From: Cephalopachus bancanus
Lineage: Eukaryota; Chordata; Mammalia; Primates; Tarsiidae
Length of the DNA: 64,000 bases
Direction: 5' to 3'
NCBI GenBank assembly: GCA_027257055.1
Contig: JAPVLO010000059.1
Span: 3,968,001-4,032,000, forward strand
The translations under genes and the position numbers were made by a program. Shown in pieces: positions 25,313-36,680 of this stretch. The notes under the pieces were generated by a model. That model was not told where the DNA came from, made no database searches, and saw only the letters and a list, made by a program, of their open reading frames with translations. Within the stretch, counting starts at the first letter, position 1. Each line of letters opens with the position of its first letter.

Positions 25313-25598
25313 GGCTGGGCATGCTAGGTGTAATCCTAGCACTTTGGGAGGCCAAGGCAAGAGGATTGCCTGAGTCTGCAAAATTGAGACCATCCTGGGC
25401 AACATGGTGAGACCTCATCTCTACAATAAATTGTTTAAAATAGCCAGACATGGTAGCGTGTGCCTGTAGTTCCAGCTACTTGGAAGCCTGAGGCGGAAGG
25501 ATTGCCAGAGCCCAGCAGGTCGACGCTGGGGTAACTGTGAGCAAACCACTGCACCTCAACCTGAGTGACGGAGTGAGACTCTAATGAAAAAAAAAAAA
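25313..25598 (+). mobile_element. Full-length Alu with perfect target duplication
   Basis: Left monomer from GGCTGGGCATGCTAGG. The linker TCTACAATAAATTGTTTAAAA and right monomer GGAAGCCTGAGGCGGAAGG end in an A-tail. AAATAGAATGTATG flanks it perfectly (25299-25312 and 25597-25610). It carries the AATAAAT linker of the local subfamily but is diverged at the palindrome (GGGGTAACTGTGAGCAAACC). Confidence 0.93.
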
Positions 25599-25794
25599 AT
25601 AGAATGTATGTTGCTTGACTTAGTTGGGCCATACAGAAATAAAAAGATGAAGATGATGATGACAAAGATGATTTGGGACAGCCAGTCTTTTTGAGATCAA
25701 GAGAAAGGGTGGTGGATGAACTAGGAAGTGGGTGAGAGGAAGAAGCAGCAGCCTCTCAACTGTTAATCCCTGTCTGTGTACCTAACCCTGCCTG

Positions 25795-25970
25795 GATGTT
25801 CTATACAGTCTTTAATCCCACCAGCAACACAGTGAGATCAAAATTTTTAATCTCATTTTATAAACGAGTAAGCTGAGGTTTTAGAGAGATTGGCTAATTT
25901 CTCCCAATTATGCAATGGAGCAGTTATTTGAACCCAGTTGTATTGGACTCTGAAATGCATTTTTTTCCTG
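25795..25970 (-). repeat. MIR SINE
   Basis: Complement: ATCTCATTTTATAAACGAGT AAGCTGAGG, TTATGCAATGGAGCAG and TTGAACCCAGTTGTATTGG. Confidence 0.65.
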
Positions 25971-26834
25971 CTCTACTGGGCCAGCTTCTAAGTTTCAGCA
26001 TTGACTGACTTCCTGATTATTGTCAAAATCACTTAACTCTTGTGTACTTGGTTTTTCCTTTGTGAATTAGGTCATTGACTGAGCATCAAAAGGAAGCTAA
26101 AAGAATGTACACATCATGTCAGTTATGGCCACCAGAACCCTACAAAGGAGAGAGGCAATCAATAAAACTGTTCAGTGATAATATTGGGTTTTTGTCACTG
26201 TATGACTCTGTATAATTTAAATGTCATGTTCATTTTCTTAATTGTTGACAAGATTGCAATCTTTCTGTACCTTCTCTTTGGAAATATTAATGCCAACATA
26301 CATTTCATTCAAGCATCAGCCCTTAAATCAAAATGCCACCCTTGGTCAACTGAAACCACTGATAAAGTTCAAGAAGGCTAGGTGTCTTTGAACCATGGGG
26401 GTGACTTTTTTGTGACCTTGGATTCTGCTTTTTGGGGGCTTGAATATAGGAATCTGATTAATCGTGTGGATTATCTCCCACTCAAGCCACCCCTGCTCAG
26501 GCCCCACAACAACACTACTTACTCATACCATAATATGGGCCTCTGGGATTTTCTCTGGCTATTCTTGTAGGGACGGCCAGGCGGTATGCATTTAATCCTC
26601 TGCCCACTGGTGGAAAGTGTTTCAAAGGGAAAAAATAAACTCCATGCCTCTACCTCTACATGTAGTTTGCCGCATTCAAGCTCACATGATACTACTTGTT
26701 ATTTTAAAAAATATCCTGCTCTTCATATAGGAGCTCAGAGACTGGTAAAAAAAATTTCTCAGCAAGGGGGCTGATCGCAATTTTTTAGGCTTTCTTGACC
26801 GTATATTATTCTCTGATACAACTAGTCATCTCTG

Positions 26835-26965
26835 CAGTTGTAGCCCCAAAGCAGCCATAGACGATACCTAAATAAATGGATGTGGCTGTGTTCCAATAAA
26901 ACTTCATTTACAAAAATAGGCACTAGGCCAGATTTGGCCCATGTGCTATAGGTTGCCCACTTTTG
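26835..26965. mobile_element. hAT MITE fragment, 'GGGTCGGCAAAC' type
   Basis: CCCCAAAGCAGCCATAGACG, GGCTGTGTTCCAATAAAACTT and CAGATTTGGCCCATGTGC, ending ATAGGTTGCCCACTTTTG. The first part of the element is lost. Confidence 0.75.
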
Positions 26966-27119
26966 ACTTTTAGTTACTTAGTGACATAGTTTGATTATTT
27001 TCCTTCAGGCCTGTATGAAGGACCTACTCTATAAAGCACTGTGTTAGGTGTTAGGGATATAGTCAGGAGACATGGTCCTGCCCTAAGAAAGTCTTAGCCT
27101 GCCAAAGAAACCATATTAA

Positions 27120-27265
27120 CCAATTTCACAGACTCAGTGAGGTTCAGGTCTGTACAACCTGTGATCCTGGGTAAGTTCTCAGCCCTCAATAGGATGTCAG
27201 TACCTACTTCACAGGGTTATGAAGGCTCATTTAGGAAAGGGCACCGCAGTGCCTGGCACCAGTTC
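27120..27265 (+). repeat. MIR SINE fragment
   Basis: TGTGATCCTGGGTAAGTTCTC, TACCTACTTCACAGGGTTAT and GCAGTGCCTGGCACC. Confidence 0.65.
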
Positions 27266-27774
27266 CTGCACCATTTGTGTGAACTGGCAAAAGAAGGTTA
27301 ACTAAAGCACTTCCCACAGTGTGGAATGAAGTCTTGGGGATGCATGCCAGTGAAGAGTGGAGTGAGGATAGAGAACCCATTCGGTGTAAACAGACGAGAG
27401 TCAAAGCTACTACCTGGCCCTATGAGCATCCTTTGCTGTGGTCACATAAAACGAGCTCTGACCTACCAGACTCAGAAGGCAACTGATGGGACCCTTTGCT
27501 GTGAGTCCTGTTGATTCCGATCAATATCCTAGTTCACCAATTTTGAGACTCTCATTTCCATATATTTTAACAACTCTTAAAAACCAGAATGCATTTTTGC
27601 AATTGAATCATTGTTTAAATAGCAACATATTGCCTTTATTAGCAATATTTGAAATAATGATACAGGTTATGATTGATGAACACTTAGATATAAGGAAGTG
27701 CAATATCCTGGATTTGGGGTTTTTGGTTTTGGTTTTGGTTTTTTTTTAAACTACACCAGCTGCTACTGTGCTTG

Positions 27775-28270
27775 TTTGTTTCTTCATGCTCTTTTCACAT
27801 AATTATTAGGCACCTACTATATTCTGGGGAAGTGTTTTAGCAGCTGGATATATGTAAGGCAGTGTCTTTGCTCTTGTGGAATAATCAGGCTGTTGAGGAA
27901 GACAGACAGTCAATAAGTAAACAGATGCTGGGAGGAAAATAAAGTAGGTGTGATAGAGATAGTTAATAATAAAGGGAACATACTGACCCAGGGTGGTCAG
28001 GGAAAGCACTCAGGTTGAGCTGAGATCTGAGGGATGAATAGGACTCACCTGTATGGAGGGGTGAGGGAAAAGCATTCTAGGCAGAGGGAACAGCAAGGTG
28101 AGGAGGCAGGTGGGTGGCCAACAAGGGAGAGAGAGGAAAAGGCAGGCTGCAGAGGTAGGAGTTTGGTGAGGAGTCTGGATTTTGTTCTAAATGAAGTGAG
28201 AAGCAACTGGAAGATTTTAGTCTGGGAAGTGTCAAGATTCGTTTTATGTTGAAAAAACTAAAATAACTCT
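27775..28270 (+). repeat. Ancient dispersed repeat, same unnamed family as 3780
   Basis: TAGGCACCTACTATATTCTGG, AGACAGACAGTCAATAAG, TTGAGCTGAGATCTGAGGGA, GCATTCTAGGCAGAGGGAAC and GTCTGGATTTTGTTCTAAATG follow the family order. This is the most complete copy of the middle region in the window. Confidence 0.65.
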
Positions 28271-29029
28271 TTAGTCTTCAGTGATATTCCTCACCTAATT
28301 TTGTTTGCATTAGCTGCAGGTGCGTAACCCAGTGCCCAGGATCCGGAAGGAGGTAGGAGAAAGATGGACATCTGAAGACCAGCTTCCCCTCCCATGTCAC
28401 TGTGTGGTCTTGGACCAAGCAGAACTAGCATTTTTTGAGACCTTTTGAGCTTTGCAATTGTTTGATTCTTGGACAATTTCCCCAGGGTCACCTAGTTATA
28501 ACTTTAGCACTTACTCCTTAAATCATTTATCAGGACACCTTATATTATACACGGCCACATCTTGCAAACAGGACATCCCCATTTCTGTGCCCCATGTTTT
28601 GCCCCGAGAGCAGGTGTTTTTGCTCGAATTGAGATCATAAAATTAACTCCTTCAGGGCTGCCTCTGGGAGGCCTCTGCTGCCATCTTAATCATCATCTAA
28701 TACTTTCTGATCTCTTGGATGCTTTCGGGATGCCACGCTGCTGAAACCTCCAGATTCTGACCCTCAGCCTCTTTTGTTCCTCCCAACTTCCATCTTATGC
28801 CCCTGTGTTCTGTCATGAGCTGTCCCAGGTCACACCCTACATTCATGGCGCATCTAGACCTAACCCAGAGCCTCAGAATTCACATGTTCACAATTTTTAG
28901 CCAGATTCCCCCAGCAGCTGATTCTTCTATTTTTCTTTTAGCATTATTTTGTATTTATTATTATTTCTTTTATTCTATATTTCTATTATTCTTTTTTTCC
29001 TCCTGCTCACTTTACTCTATCCACTTTAC

Positions 29030-29185
29030 TTCATACCAGACAGAGTCCCTTTGCACTCATTTTTCTCTCTGCCAAGAATGTTCTTCTCCCCAAGAAGCCA
29101 TGTGGCTTGCTCCCTCGCTACCTTCAGGTTTTTAATCAAATACTTCCTTCTCAGTGATCCTGCCCTTAAAATTGCCATTTTAAAA
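29030..29185 (+). repeat. L2 LINE fragment
   Basis: CTGCCAAGAATGTTCTTCTC, CCATGTGGCTTGCTCCCTCG, and TTCTCAGTGATCCTGCCC are typical of sense L2 3' sequence. Confidence 0.6.
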
Positions 29186-29329
29186 ACAGTAGTCAGAGCA
29201 GACCTCATTGAGAAACGAGTCACTGGAATAGGACTAAGTTGTTAGCAGCTGCCGAGCATTTGGTCTGAAACCCACCATGAATGGCGTAGTGAAGAAGTGT
29301 TCCAGACACCTCTGTGAAAGCATTTACTT

Positions 29330-29425
29330 CACTTAGTGAAGAGCCAGTGTAAAGGCCCTGGGGTAGTGTGTTCATGGGCCAGCAAAGCGATCAGTGTGGC
29401 TGTACCTAAGAATCAGAACGCAGAG
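29330..29425 (+). repeat. Ancient dispersed repeat fragment (family of 3780)
   Basis: AGTGTAAAGGCCCTGGGGTAG followed by CCAGCAAAGCGATCAGTGTGG matches the middle of the family. Short, so tentative. Confidence 0.4.
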
Positions 29426-29491
29426 GTGGATGAGGCTGCAGAGGGTGTAGGAACCCATTGATACAGTCCTCATAGAAATGGCTAGTTGAGA

Positions 29492-29630
29492 GTGGTCCCG
29501 GGACCAGTAGTATCAGTATTATTAAAAATGTAGCATCCCAGCTCTTACTTAGACCCACTGGATCAGATCTGTATTTTAACAAGCTTCCCCAATGGTTTGC
29601 ATGCACATTGAAGTTTGAGAAGCACTGACG
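29492..29630 (-). mobile_element. MER5A-like hAT MITE
   Basis: GTGGTCCCGGGACCAGTAGT, TACTTAGACCCACTGGATCAG and TGAAGTTTGAGAAGCACTG match the MER5A layout in complement. Confidence 0.75.
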
Positions 29631-30029
29631 TAAATCTTTCTCTATGTAGAGTGACTTCATGCCCAGTTCTTTCCACTATCATTCCTTCCTTCCCTCCTTT
29701 CCTAACATGAAGCAGAAGGCCAGTCCTGCCCCAGTGATCTTAAAGCATTTCAGGAAAAATTAATTGCTTTTCCTTAAAATTTTTTTAGGGGAAACTCTGA
29801 AGAAACCAGCCATTGGGCTAAAAACAGGAGCTTGGGCTCTCATACACATTCCTAAAATTAGTTGGTCCCTTGTTTGGGGGGCAGTTCAAATTTTCTTCCC
29901 CAGAAACAACCGTATTCTGTCCAAACACCTTCCAGTGTAATGTTTTATTTATGGTTGCATATCTGTTCAATATAATTCCACAATTCTTGATTACTGCACA
30001 GGTCTCTTCTATATGTAGATTTTCTCATC

Positions 30030-30650
30030 ATATCTTATAAAGAGCCTTCTTTATTCCTATATAACCAAAGCATTGAAAATATTAGGTTATTAACACACTG
30101 AAAAATGCAATCAATCAGATGATTATCATCTAATGTTTTAATGATCACATTTTTAATCCAATTATGCATGTTTGAATCTTTCAAATTTTCTTTAATTAAA
30201 AATTGCCTCCTGGCACTGCTATCAGAAATAAGAAATTGAACAGAATCAGCCAGATATAATTTAATGTTGAAAGGAAACCGCAAGAATAACTGGGCCACAC
30301 TGGCTTTAATGGTTGACCATGACTTTAAAGCCCTCGTACAAAATTTCCTAATTGATAAGAAGAATTTAATCATCTCCAGATATAAACTGTTTGCATTCAA
30401 ATAAGGTATTTCTTTTTCTAAATAAACCTCCCCTCACTGATTATTCATATTGTCGTTCAAAATGCTTAAAAATGAAAGAAAGAGTTGGATGAAATGTAGA
30501 CTACTTAATACAGTGTGTATTTAATATAAAAGTCATACATTATTCATTTTTGCAATTTGAATAACTTTGAATTTAGCATCCCTGTTCCTCATCTTTTTCT
30601 TTGATGAACAATTAATTATTAAAATATAATATTGTCTGCATACAGCACCC
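30030..30650. promoter_or_regulatory. Candidate conserved non-coding element (unproven)
   Basis: About 600 bp of AT-rich, repeat-free DNA dense in TAAT/ATTA and TTAATTAA-type motifs. Examples are ATCAATCAGATGATTATCAT and TTCTTTAATTAAAAATTGCC. Such blocks in introns of developmental neural genes are often conserved enhancers. This is inference from texture only. A minus-strand open frame of 121 codons here has no recognisable domain. Confidence 0.25.
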
Positions 30651-30889
30651 GGGCTCCTTGAAAGTGGAATATGAGATTCATTCCTTTTCGATTCTTTTAT
30701 CTAGTAATGCACAGTACCTACTTATTATGGTATAATGGAATGAATGGTATAAGTAGAGTGTTTCAAATATTTTTCTCAACTAGTAAGTGGCTGGGACAGT
30801 AATGTTTTGAATTCAAATTACTAATTAGGATAAAAGTTGGAGGTGGAATGCGCTGATCAGGATGGGTATGGAGTCACACTGCCCTTTTA

Positions 30890-31120
30890 TAACAAGATTT
30901 ATTTAACAAGCACTTATGTGCTAAGCACTCTCCTAAGCCCTTAACTAATGTTAACTCATTTCACACTTAGAACCTCCCTATGATGTCAATACTATTATTA
31001 TCCCATTTTACAGATGAGGAAAGTTACAGTGAGATTAAATAACTTGTCTTAGATCAGACCTTTAAACAAACTCATTAGAGTTCAAACCAGGGCACCTGGT
31101 TTGAGCACTTCTCATTTTAT
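30890..31120 (-). repeat. MIR SINE
   Basis: GTGCTAAGCACTCTCCTAAG, CCCATTTTACAGATGAGGA and TTCAAACCAGGGCACCTGG in complement order; well preserved. Confidence 0.8.
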
Positions 31121-31629
31121 ACTATCTATATTTATTAAGATTTTCTGAATGGAAGAGTTTAAGTTTCCAACTGAAAAGCATTCTTCCTTCTTCCCAATGG
31201 CTGTCCTCAGGAATTCCCAGTCTTAAGCTTGGCCAGGTGAGCCCCTATTGCTTATGCAGGCTTCATGGACACTGCTAGAAATAATAGGGCCACGATTTCT
31301 GAAATTGTTTCTAATTTATAAGTAAGCATTCCAAGCACCCTGTTTGTCCACTGAGCACTGACAATGAGACTGAGCAGGGAATGGAGTTTCCAGGAAGACC
31401 AGGAAGATACTCAGTTTGAACTGAGAAAACCCAAGGAGGAAGAAACACTTCAAGAGTTAAATCTGTAAGATATTGTTCATATTCACAGAAGAAATTATCA
31501 TTTAATAATGGTGGCACCTGAACATGTAGCATCATCTCCCCTCCCCAAGTCTGACAATGGCTAGCAAGGGGACTTTGTAATATTTGGGATTCCTAGACCT
31601 CTCCCTGCCCACCCCCTACCAGGCACCAC

Positions 31630-31968
31630 TTGTGTAAAAATAGGGGTTTGTAAAATATGACCCGAGGGCCTAATCTATTCCATTGCCTATTTTTTATATG
31701 ACCCCTGACCTAAGAATGGCTTTTACAGTTGATCCCTAATTAAGTGAATTGTTATTCTTCCCTGAAAGAATTGTATTCTTCTCATTAAGTAGACATATAT
31801 TTTGAAAACTGTACTCAGTTATTAGTAGTATTTTGAATATGGTTAGTGAAGGTGTGGAAGTGTTTGTTACTTAAGTACCTACAGAACATCTTCGATCTTG
31901 CCTCTTGGCCTGCAAAGCCTAAAATATTTACTGTCTGGTACTTTTCAGAAAATGTTTGTTAATCCCTG
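31630..31968. mobile_element. hAT MITE of the 'GGGTCGGCAAAC' type, longer copy
   Basis: The left end GGGGTTTGTAAAATATGACCC and the right end CAGAAAATGTTTGTTAATCCC are imperfect inverted repeats. The right side includes GCAAAGCCTAAAATATTTAC. The middle (31740-31890) is unlike the shorter copies, so this may be a sister subfamily. Confidence 0.6.
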
Positions 31969-32054
31969 GCTTCAAATCCAACATGAACCAGCCTGTTACT
32001 CAGCTGGACTTGCTGTCAGCCCAGTGCTTGTCTTGAAAAATCAGGGTTTACAGT

Positions 32055-32205
32055 GGGCCAGGAACTGTACTGAGCCCATCACCTCTATTAGCTTGCCTAA
32101 TTGTCACAGCCATTCTGAGGGCAAATATTCTCATAATTCCCATTTTACAGATAATGGAAGTAGCTCAGGGAGGTCACACAGCCATTACATATCAGTTAGT
32201 TTCAA
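32055..32205 (-). repeat. MIR SINE fragment
   Basis: GGCCAGGAACTGTACTGAGC, TCCCATTTTACAGATAATGG and GAGGTCACACAGCCATTAC. Confidence 0.7.
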
Positions 32206-32399
32206 CCCATCTAGAGCCTTGGCAAAGAAAACCCTAACCTGTACTGCTCAGGCAGGTGGAGGATATATCCGACATGGTGTGCCTTTAAGGTACTAGTAAT
32301 CCAGTTTAAAAAAAAAATAGGACATGCCCAAAACATTAAAAGAAGCACATGACTAAAACCTTGGTAGTTTGGAGGAATAATAATAAAGTAATAATAATT

Positions 32400-32590
32400 A
32401 GAATAAGAATAGTATCTGTCATTGATAGGATTTTACTATGTTCAGGCTCCTTTTTAACCCATTTCTTGTATTGACTTAACAGTCTTCACAACAGCCTAGG
32501 AAGGTTTAATAACTTACCTAAGTTCACACAGCTCACAGGTGGTAGAGTTGGAATTTGAACCCAGGCAGGCTGAGAATCTGCTCTCCTCAC
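32400..32590 (-). repeat. MIR SINE
   Basis: ACCTAAGTTCACACAGCTCAC, GGTAGAGTTGGAATTTGAACC and CCAGGCAGGCTGAGAATCTG in complement order. Confidence 0.75.
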
Positions 32591-33949
32591 CCACCCCTGT
32601 AGGAATGGAAAAGTGCTGGGTTTGCTGATGAGGGCAATGGTTAGATTTTATTTTTTCAGCACTAAGTGCTGTTTCCTGCCCTGCAGGCATGCTGTTACAG
32701 ACCCTCAGTGGTTTCCTTGAAAAAAGAATCCCACCCTAGTCTCTGTTCTCTTGTTTTGCCCTTGGGTCTGTTACTTCACCCTGGTCTTCCATTTCCCCAG
32801 CCCTAAAATTAAAGAGGAGATTGGATGAAATTGTTGGTTTTCAGAGTGTCCCTGTGTTCCCAACTCCAGCCACAGGGGCTGCACTTTTAGCTGTCTGAGT
32901 TGCTGTACTCCTAGGTAAGATTTTGCTTGAAATGTCTGTCTTCTGGCTCCCAAAGCCACTGCACTAGGGCTGTACAAGGCCCTTGCAGATCTCAGAGTTT
33001 TAAGGTGCAATGGCAGTAGCAGTGGTGGAAAGAATAAGCAGTGAAATCAGGCCCTCCTTTCCCTACCCCATTGCCTATCTGACCGCACCTTCTAATCAGT
33101 GAAAGCCTGACCTGCCTCTGAAACTCTCTGTTGGTCAAGAACAGAGAAGTCCTTCTGCATTTGCAGTGGGGGGGGTAACACCTGCATTTTCTGTTGGTAC
33201 CTGCCAAATTAACGAGTCCATACAAGAATTTATCAAAGATCCTGAACCTGCTGAAACAGTGTTCCTTGTTGAAATCTAGTCTCCTCCCATTGGTGCGGCA
33301 AGTGTTTCTGCTTTATCTTTTTATACTTTTTCTTTAAAGCCATGGGTGCTTTAGATGGGAATGTGGCTGCCAGAGGCTAGCAGGGACCCGTGTTGCTCCC
33401 TGTCAGCTTACAGCATACTTAACTACAACCTTAATATTGAATCAGGCCCCCTGGGGAAAGCCCTTCAGATTTTCTGGCCATCCTCCCTGGAGCCCTAGAC
33501 CTAAAGCAGTGGATGTGCCTCACTGCAACACAAGGGTCACCTACAACAGGAGGTAGACATGAAGGTGGCAGTTTTGCAGTGGGTGGTGCCAAACCCTGTG
33601 TACACCCTCTATTGCCTGAGGTTTTGTATTGACTATTTACACAGCCTGGGAAGCTCAGAGGCAGCAAGCAAAGGCCAAAATATTTCCTCCTCCTGGCCAA
33701 ACCAGTCCCCGCCAAGCAGGCTTGCAGAGATTGCCCCTGTCATTAGGCTGCTGGTAACCAGGTTTAAATTAAAGCCCAGACATGCCAGTGGGCAGGGGAG
33801 CGATTCCATTATTTCTAGCCTTTTGTCCAACAGAGACTGTTTTTGTAATTTTGATGATAGACCCCTATGATTTGAAGACTTTTGCATTTATTGGTTAATA
33901 TTAAGTTTTTCCTTTGAAAAAAATGAATTGAAAACCTTTGAGAATTAGC

Positions 33950-34115
33950 CCAGGTTCCTGGGTTCCACAAATAGCGCTGTTACTCCACTGTTCACTAGCG
34001 CCCTTGGGCTTGGTTATTTAACCTGTCCTTGTGCCTTGATTTTCACATCTGTAAGATGGGATTATGAAAAGCACAGACTTCACAGAGTTGTGAGGGAAGA
34101 GAGCAGAGTATGTGT
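33950..34115 (+). repeat. MIR SINE fragment
   Basis: TTGGGCTTGGTTATTTAACC, TTTTCACATCTGTAAGATGGG and CACAGAGTTGTGAGG. Confidence 0.65.
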
Positions 34116-34124
34116 GAACAATGA

Positions 34125-34300
34125 AAGCCTGGATTCCATACTCACTTACCTGGTTTTGTATCCTGGCTTTGTAAGCTGAGGATAATAATCGGACTAACTT
34201 CATGGAGCTATTTTAAGTGTTAAATAAATAAATTTTTATAAAGCTCTAAGAACAGGGTCTGATGCATTATAGCAAGTGCTGTTTAAATGTGTGCAACATG
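34125..34300 (+). repeat. Second MIR SINE in tandem
   Basis: GCCTGGATTCCATACTCACTT, GGATAATAATCGGACTAACTT and CTAAGAACAGGGTCTGATGC. It directly follows another MIR. Confidence 0.6.
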
Positions 34301-34794
34301 TAAATACTCAAAATAGTGCCTGACATAATCTTTTCCAAAAGGAAATTACAATTTTAATTATTGTAATACGGTTTATTTCTTTTAGGGTTTTTACATTATC
34401 CCCCAGTTATGTAGACTTCTTGAGTCTAGGAATACACATTTGCCCAAATGCCTACATGAAGGATAGACGAGGAAGGAGGAGTTGTGAGGCTTGGAAAGAA
34501 TATTCTGGTAGGCACAGGTGTATCTGTGAAGTAACCTCGGTCCCCCAGGCATGTCCTGGGAATTGTAGTGGAAGCTGTCAAGGAGCAAAGACAAACCATT
34601 AGCAGGACTCTAATAGTCTTATTCTGTCTATACCAGTTGTGAGGAGAGAATCTAAGATTTAAATTCAGAGCTATATCTCTGGAGATACCTGTAGAGACTA
34701 GAACCTTCAATTGCTTTCTCTGAAGGAAGCTGGATGATCTACTGAGCCTGCTTGGGAGAATTATAAGACAATATCCCAATCTTTTCTATTGCAC

Positions 34795-34900
34795 TATTAC
34801 TTTGTGTCCCAGGGCCTTTGCACATGCTCTTTCCACTGCTTGAAATGTTCTTCTTCACCTTTTTTGCTCTCACCCTTCAATTTTCACCTAACTTCAGTTT
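34795..34900 (+). repeat. L2 LINE fragment
   Basis: CCAGGGCCTTTGCACATGCTC, CTGCTTGAAATGTTCTTCTTC and TTCACCTAACTTCAG. Confidence 0.55.
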
Positions 34901-34909
34901 CTTCTATGG

Positions 34910-35045
34910 CTAAGTCAGAACTGTATAGTCTCTGGTGTCAAAATACCTGGATTCACATTCTAGTTCTGCTTCTTGTTGCTGTGTAACCTTGGGCAGACAC
35001 TGTTCTGTGCCTTGCTTTTCTTCCTAGCATTATTGTGAAGTGTCA
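34910..35045 (+). repeat. MIR SINE
   Basis: TCTGGTGTCAAAATACCTGG, TCTAGTTCTGCTTCTTGTTG, GTGTAACCTTGGGCAGACAC and TAGCATTATTGTGAAG. Confidence 0.7.
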
Positions 35046-35719
35046 TTTATTGAGTCTCAGCTTAAATGTCATTTGTTCTACTTAAGGGAAGACACCTCCA
35101 TTTTCGTAAAAGAAAAAGAAAAGAAGCCTATTTCTGGGCCTATCATTTTTAAGTTCAGAGTTGTGCCTTGGTTAGGTTTCTCTTTGATTTGGAGAGGCCT
35201 TGGTTGAAATCATGATGAAATGTGCCAACTTTGGAACTGCACCTTATCAGTGGCTTGCAGTATTCTTCTCATTGTGATTCTCTGTCCCAAAGTTTGTTCC
35301 ACTGATGATCAGTTCCTAGGTATTAGATAAAGGTTCTATGGTGAGACAAGTTTGGGAAGGGGTGGGTGACACAAAGTCAAGCTCATTTCTGTTTTTGTAA
35401 GACTTCTCAGAGACTTTATTATGCTAGATTATTTTGTGAATTTCCTGGGGAAGGGGGAGAAATCGTCATGTTGCCCTGGGGGTTCATCATGGAACCTGTT
35501 TTGTATTAAATATACTGTGGTGCTGGTGTCCTCAGAACACACCATGGGAAACACTGCTTTGTTTTTCCAAGGGTTTTTCCCCACCAAATGCCAGTACTTC
35601 TCGGGATATAAACAAACATAAGGCTTGTGATGAGGCACCAGCATGCCGAGGGTTTTGGCAGTGTCTGTGGCGTGGTATGACTTACCATTGTGCTTTTCTT
35701 TCTCTTTTTCCCCAAACAG

Positions 35720-35877
35720 AGAAGGAGACTTTTCTGGATCCTTTCGTCCTCCGGGACCTCCTGCCTGCATCCCTGGGCAGCTATTACCGATACACGGGTT
35801 CTTTGACCACCCCACCATGTAGCGAAATTGTGGAGTGGATAGTCTTCCGGAGACCCGTCCCCATTTCTTACCATCAG
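35720..35877 (+). CDS. PTPRG: PTPRG internal exon (carbonic-anhydrase-like domain core)
   Basis: This 158-nt exon completes the split Glu codon and encodes 52 more residues, starting [15 protein letters not shown] and ending [10 protein letters not shown]. The stretch [14 protein letters not shown] corresponds to the carbonic anhydrase segment GSLTTPP, which carries the active-site threonines, and VEWIVF corresponds to VTWIV. As far as I recall the human protein, the residues are identical. The acceptor follows a strong pyrimidine tract (TTTCCCCAAACAG). The donor CAG|GTAGAT lacks the usual G at +5. The exon begins with two bases of a split codon and ends on a codon boundary. In the protein family this fold binds contactins rather than hydrating CO2. 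Read-through past the donor would add 15 residues before a stop at 35923-35925. Confidence 0.97.
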
Positions 35878-36144
35878 GTAGATATTCTGCCTCAAGTGGG
35901 CATTCTGTGTTTGTTTTTGTGTTGACTTAATTATCCTGCATTGCTAGAACACATAGGTAAGACTTTTTTTTTTAAATCCTCTGCTCTTCATTGATTCCTT
36001 CAATCTTTCCAATAAACATGTTTTTTGAACCCAAGAATTGTAAGATATAAAATGTGATTTCTCAACTACAAATGGACTGACTAGCTAAAGTGAATTGCAG
36101 GCATGTAATTTGGGTATTGTTTAACTCTTCATTCTTGAGAGAAT

Positions 36145-36380
36145 AATAATAGCTGTCCTCTGTGGTGATCTCTTGTGCTAGAGACTCTTCTAAGCTCTTT
36201 GTATGTGTTAGCCCACTTAATCTTCATGAACAACAGGCATATAGAGGTAGGTGCTATTTGTCCATTTTACAAAGGAGACCAAGAAACTCAGAGGGTGAGT
36301 AACTTGCCTCAGGTCACATAGCTGATAACCAAGCCATAGTGTCTAATCCCATAAATCATACTCAGACCACTAAGCCTTGG
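36145..36380 (-). repeat. MIR SINE
   Basis: GAGACTCTTCTAAGCTCTTTG, TTTACAAAGGAGACCAAGAAA, and AACTTGCCTCAGGTCACATAG in complement order. Confidence 0.75.
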
Positions 36381-36429
36381 CCCACAGTTCAGAAAAGAGA
36401 AATTTGTGTACATGGAGAGATGAAATATA

Positions 36430-36680
36430 ACATACTGTTGATTAAGCATTTTCTGTGTATTGAGTGCATCACTAAGCACTTTACACATGTCACCTTAAGA
36501 GGTGACAAAACAACATTGAGAGATAGGTATTACACTGCCTTGGTTTACTTCGGACATCGTGTGTGGAAAGACTGGTAACAAAACTAAGAATTCATGGTGA
36601 GTGAATGATGAAGCCGGAAACCAAACCTGGGTTTATCTGATTCCAAAATCCATGTTTCTGATCACTGCATTGTACTGCTT
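36430..36680 (-). repeat. MIR SINE, second copy
   Basis: ACTAAGCACTTTACACATGTC, GAAGCCGGAAACCAAACCTGG and GTTTCTGATCACTGCATTGT, in the same orientation as its neighbour. Confidence 0.7.

Larger units (their letters stand above)
15522..35719 (+). other. PTPRG: PTPRG intron (20.2 kb, phase 1)
   Basis: A complete intron from GTAAGT to CAG, interrupting a Glu codon after its first base. It contains L2, L1M, MIR, hAT and mariner remnants but only one full Alu (25313). I see nothing identifiable in 17400-19180, 19360-20450, 22300-23560, 24020-24940, 26000-26830, 32600-33940 and 35050-35700. The block 30030-30650 is repeat-free, AT-rich and possibly conserved. Confidence 0.93.

Noticed and set aside
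30035..30400. 121-codon open frame on the minus strand
   Set aside because: AT-rich, no domain; better treated as possible non-coding conserved DNA.
35429..35895. Two 129-codon open frames on the minus strand
   Set aside because: They are antisense shadows of the PTPRG exon and its flank.
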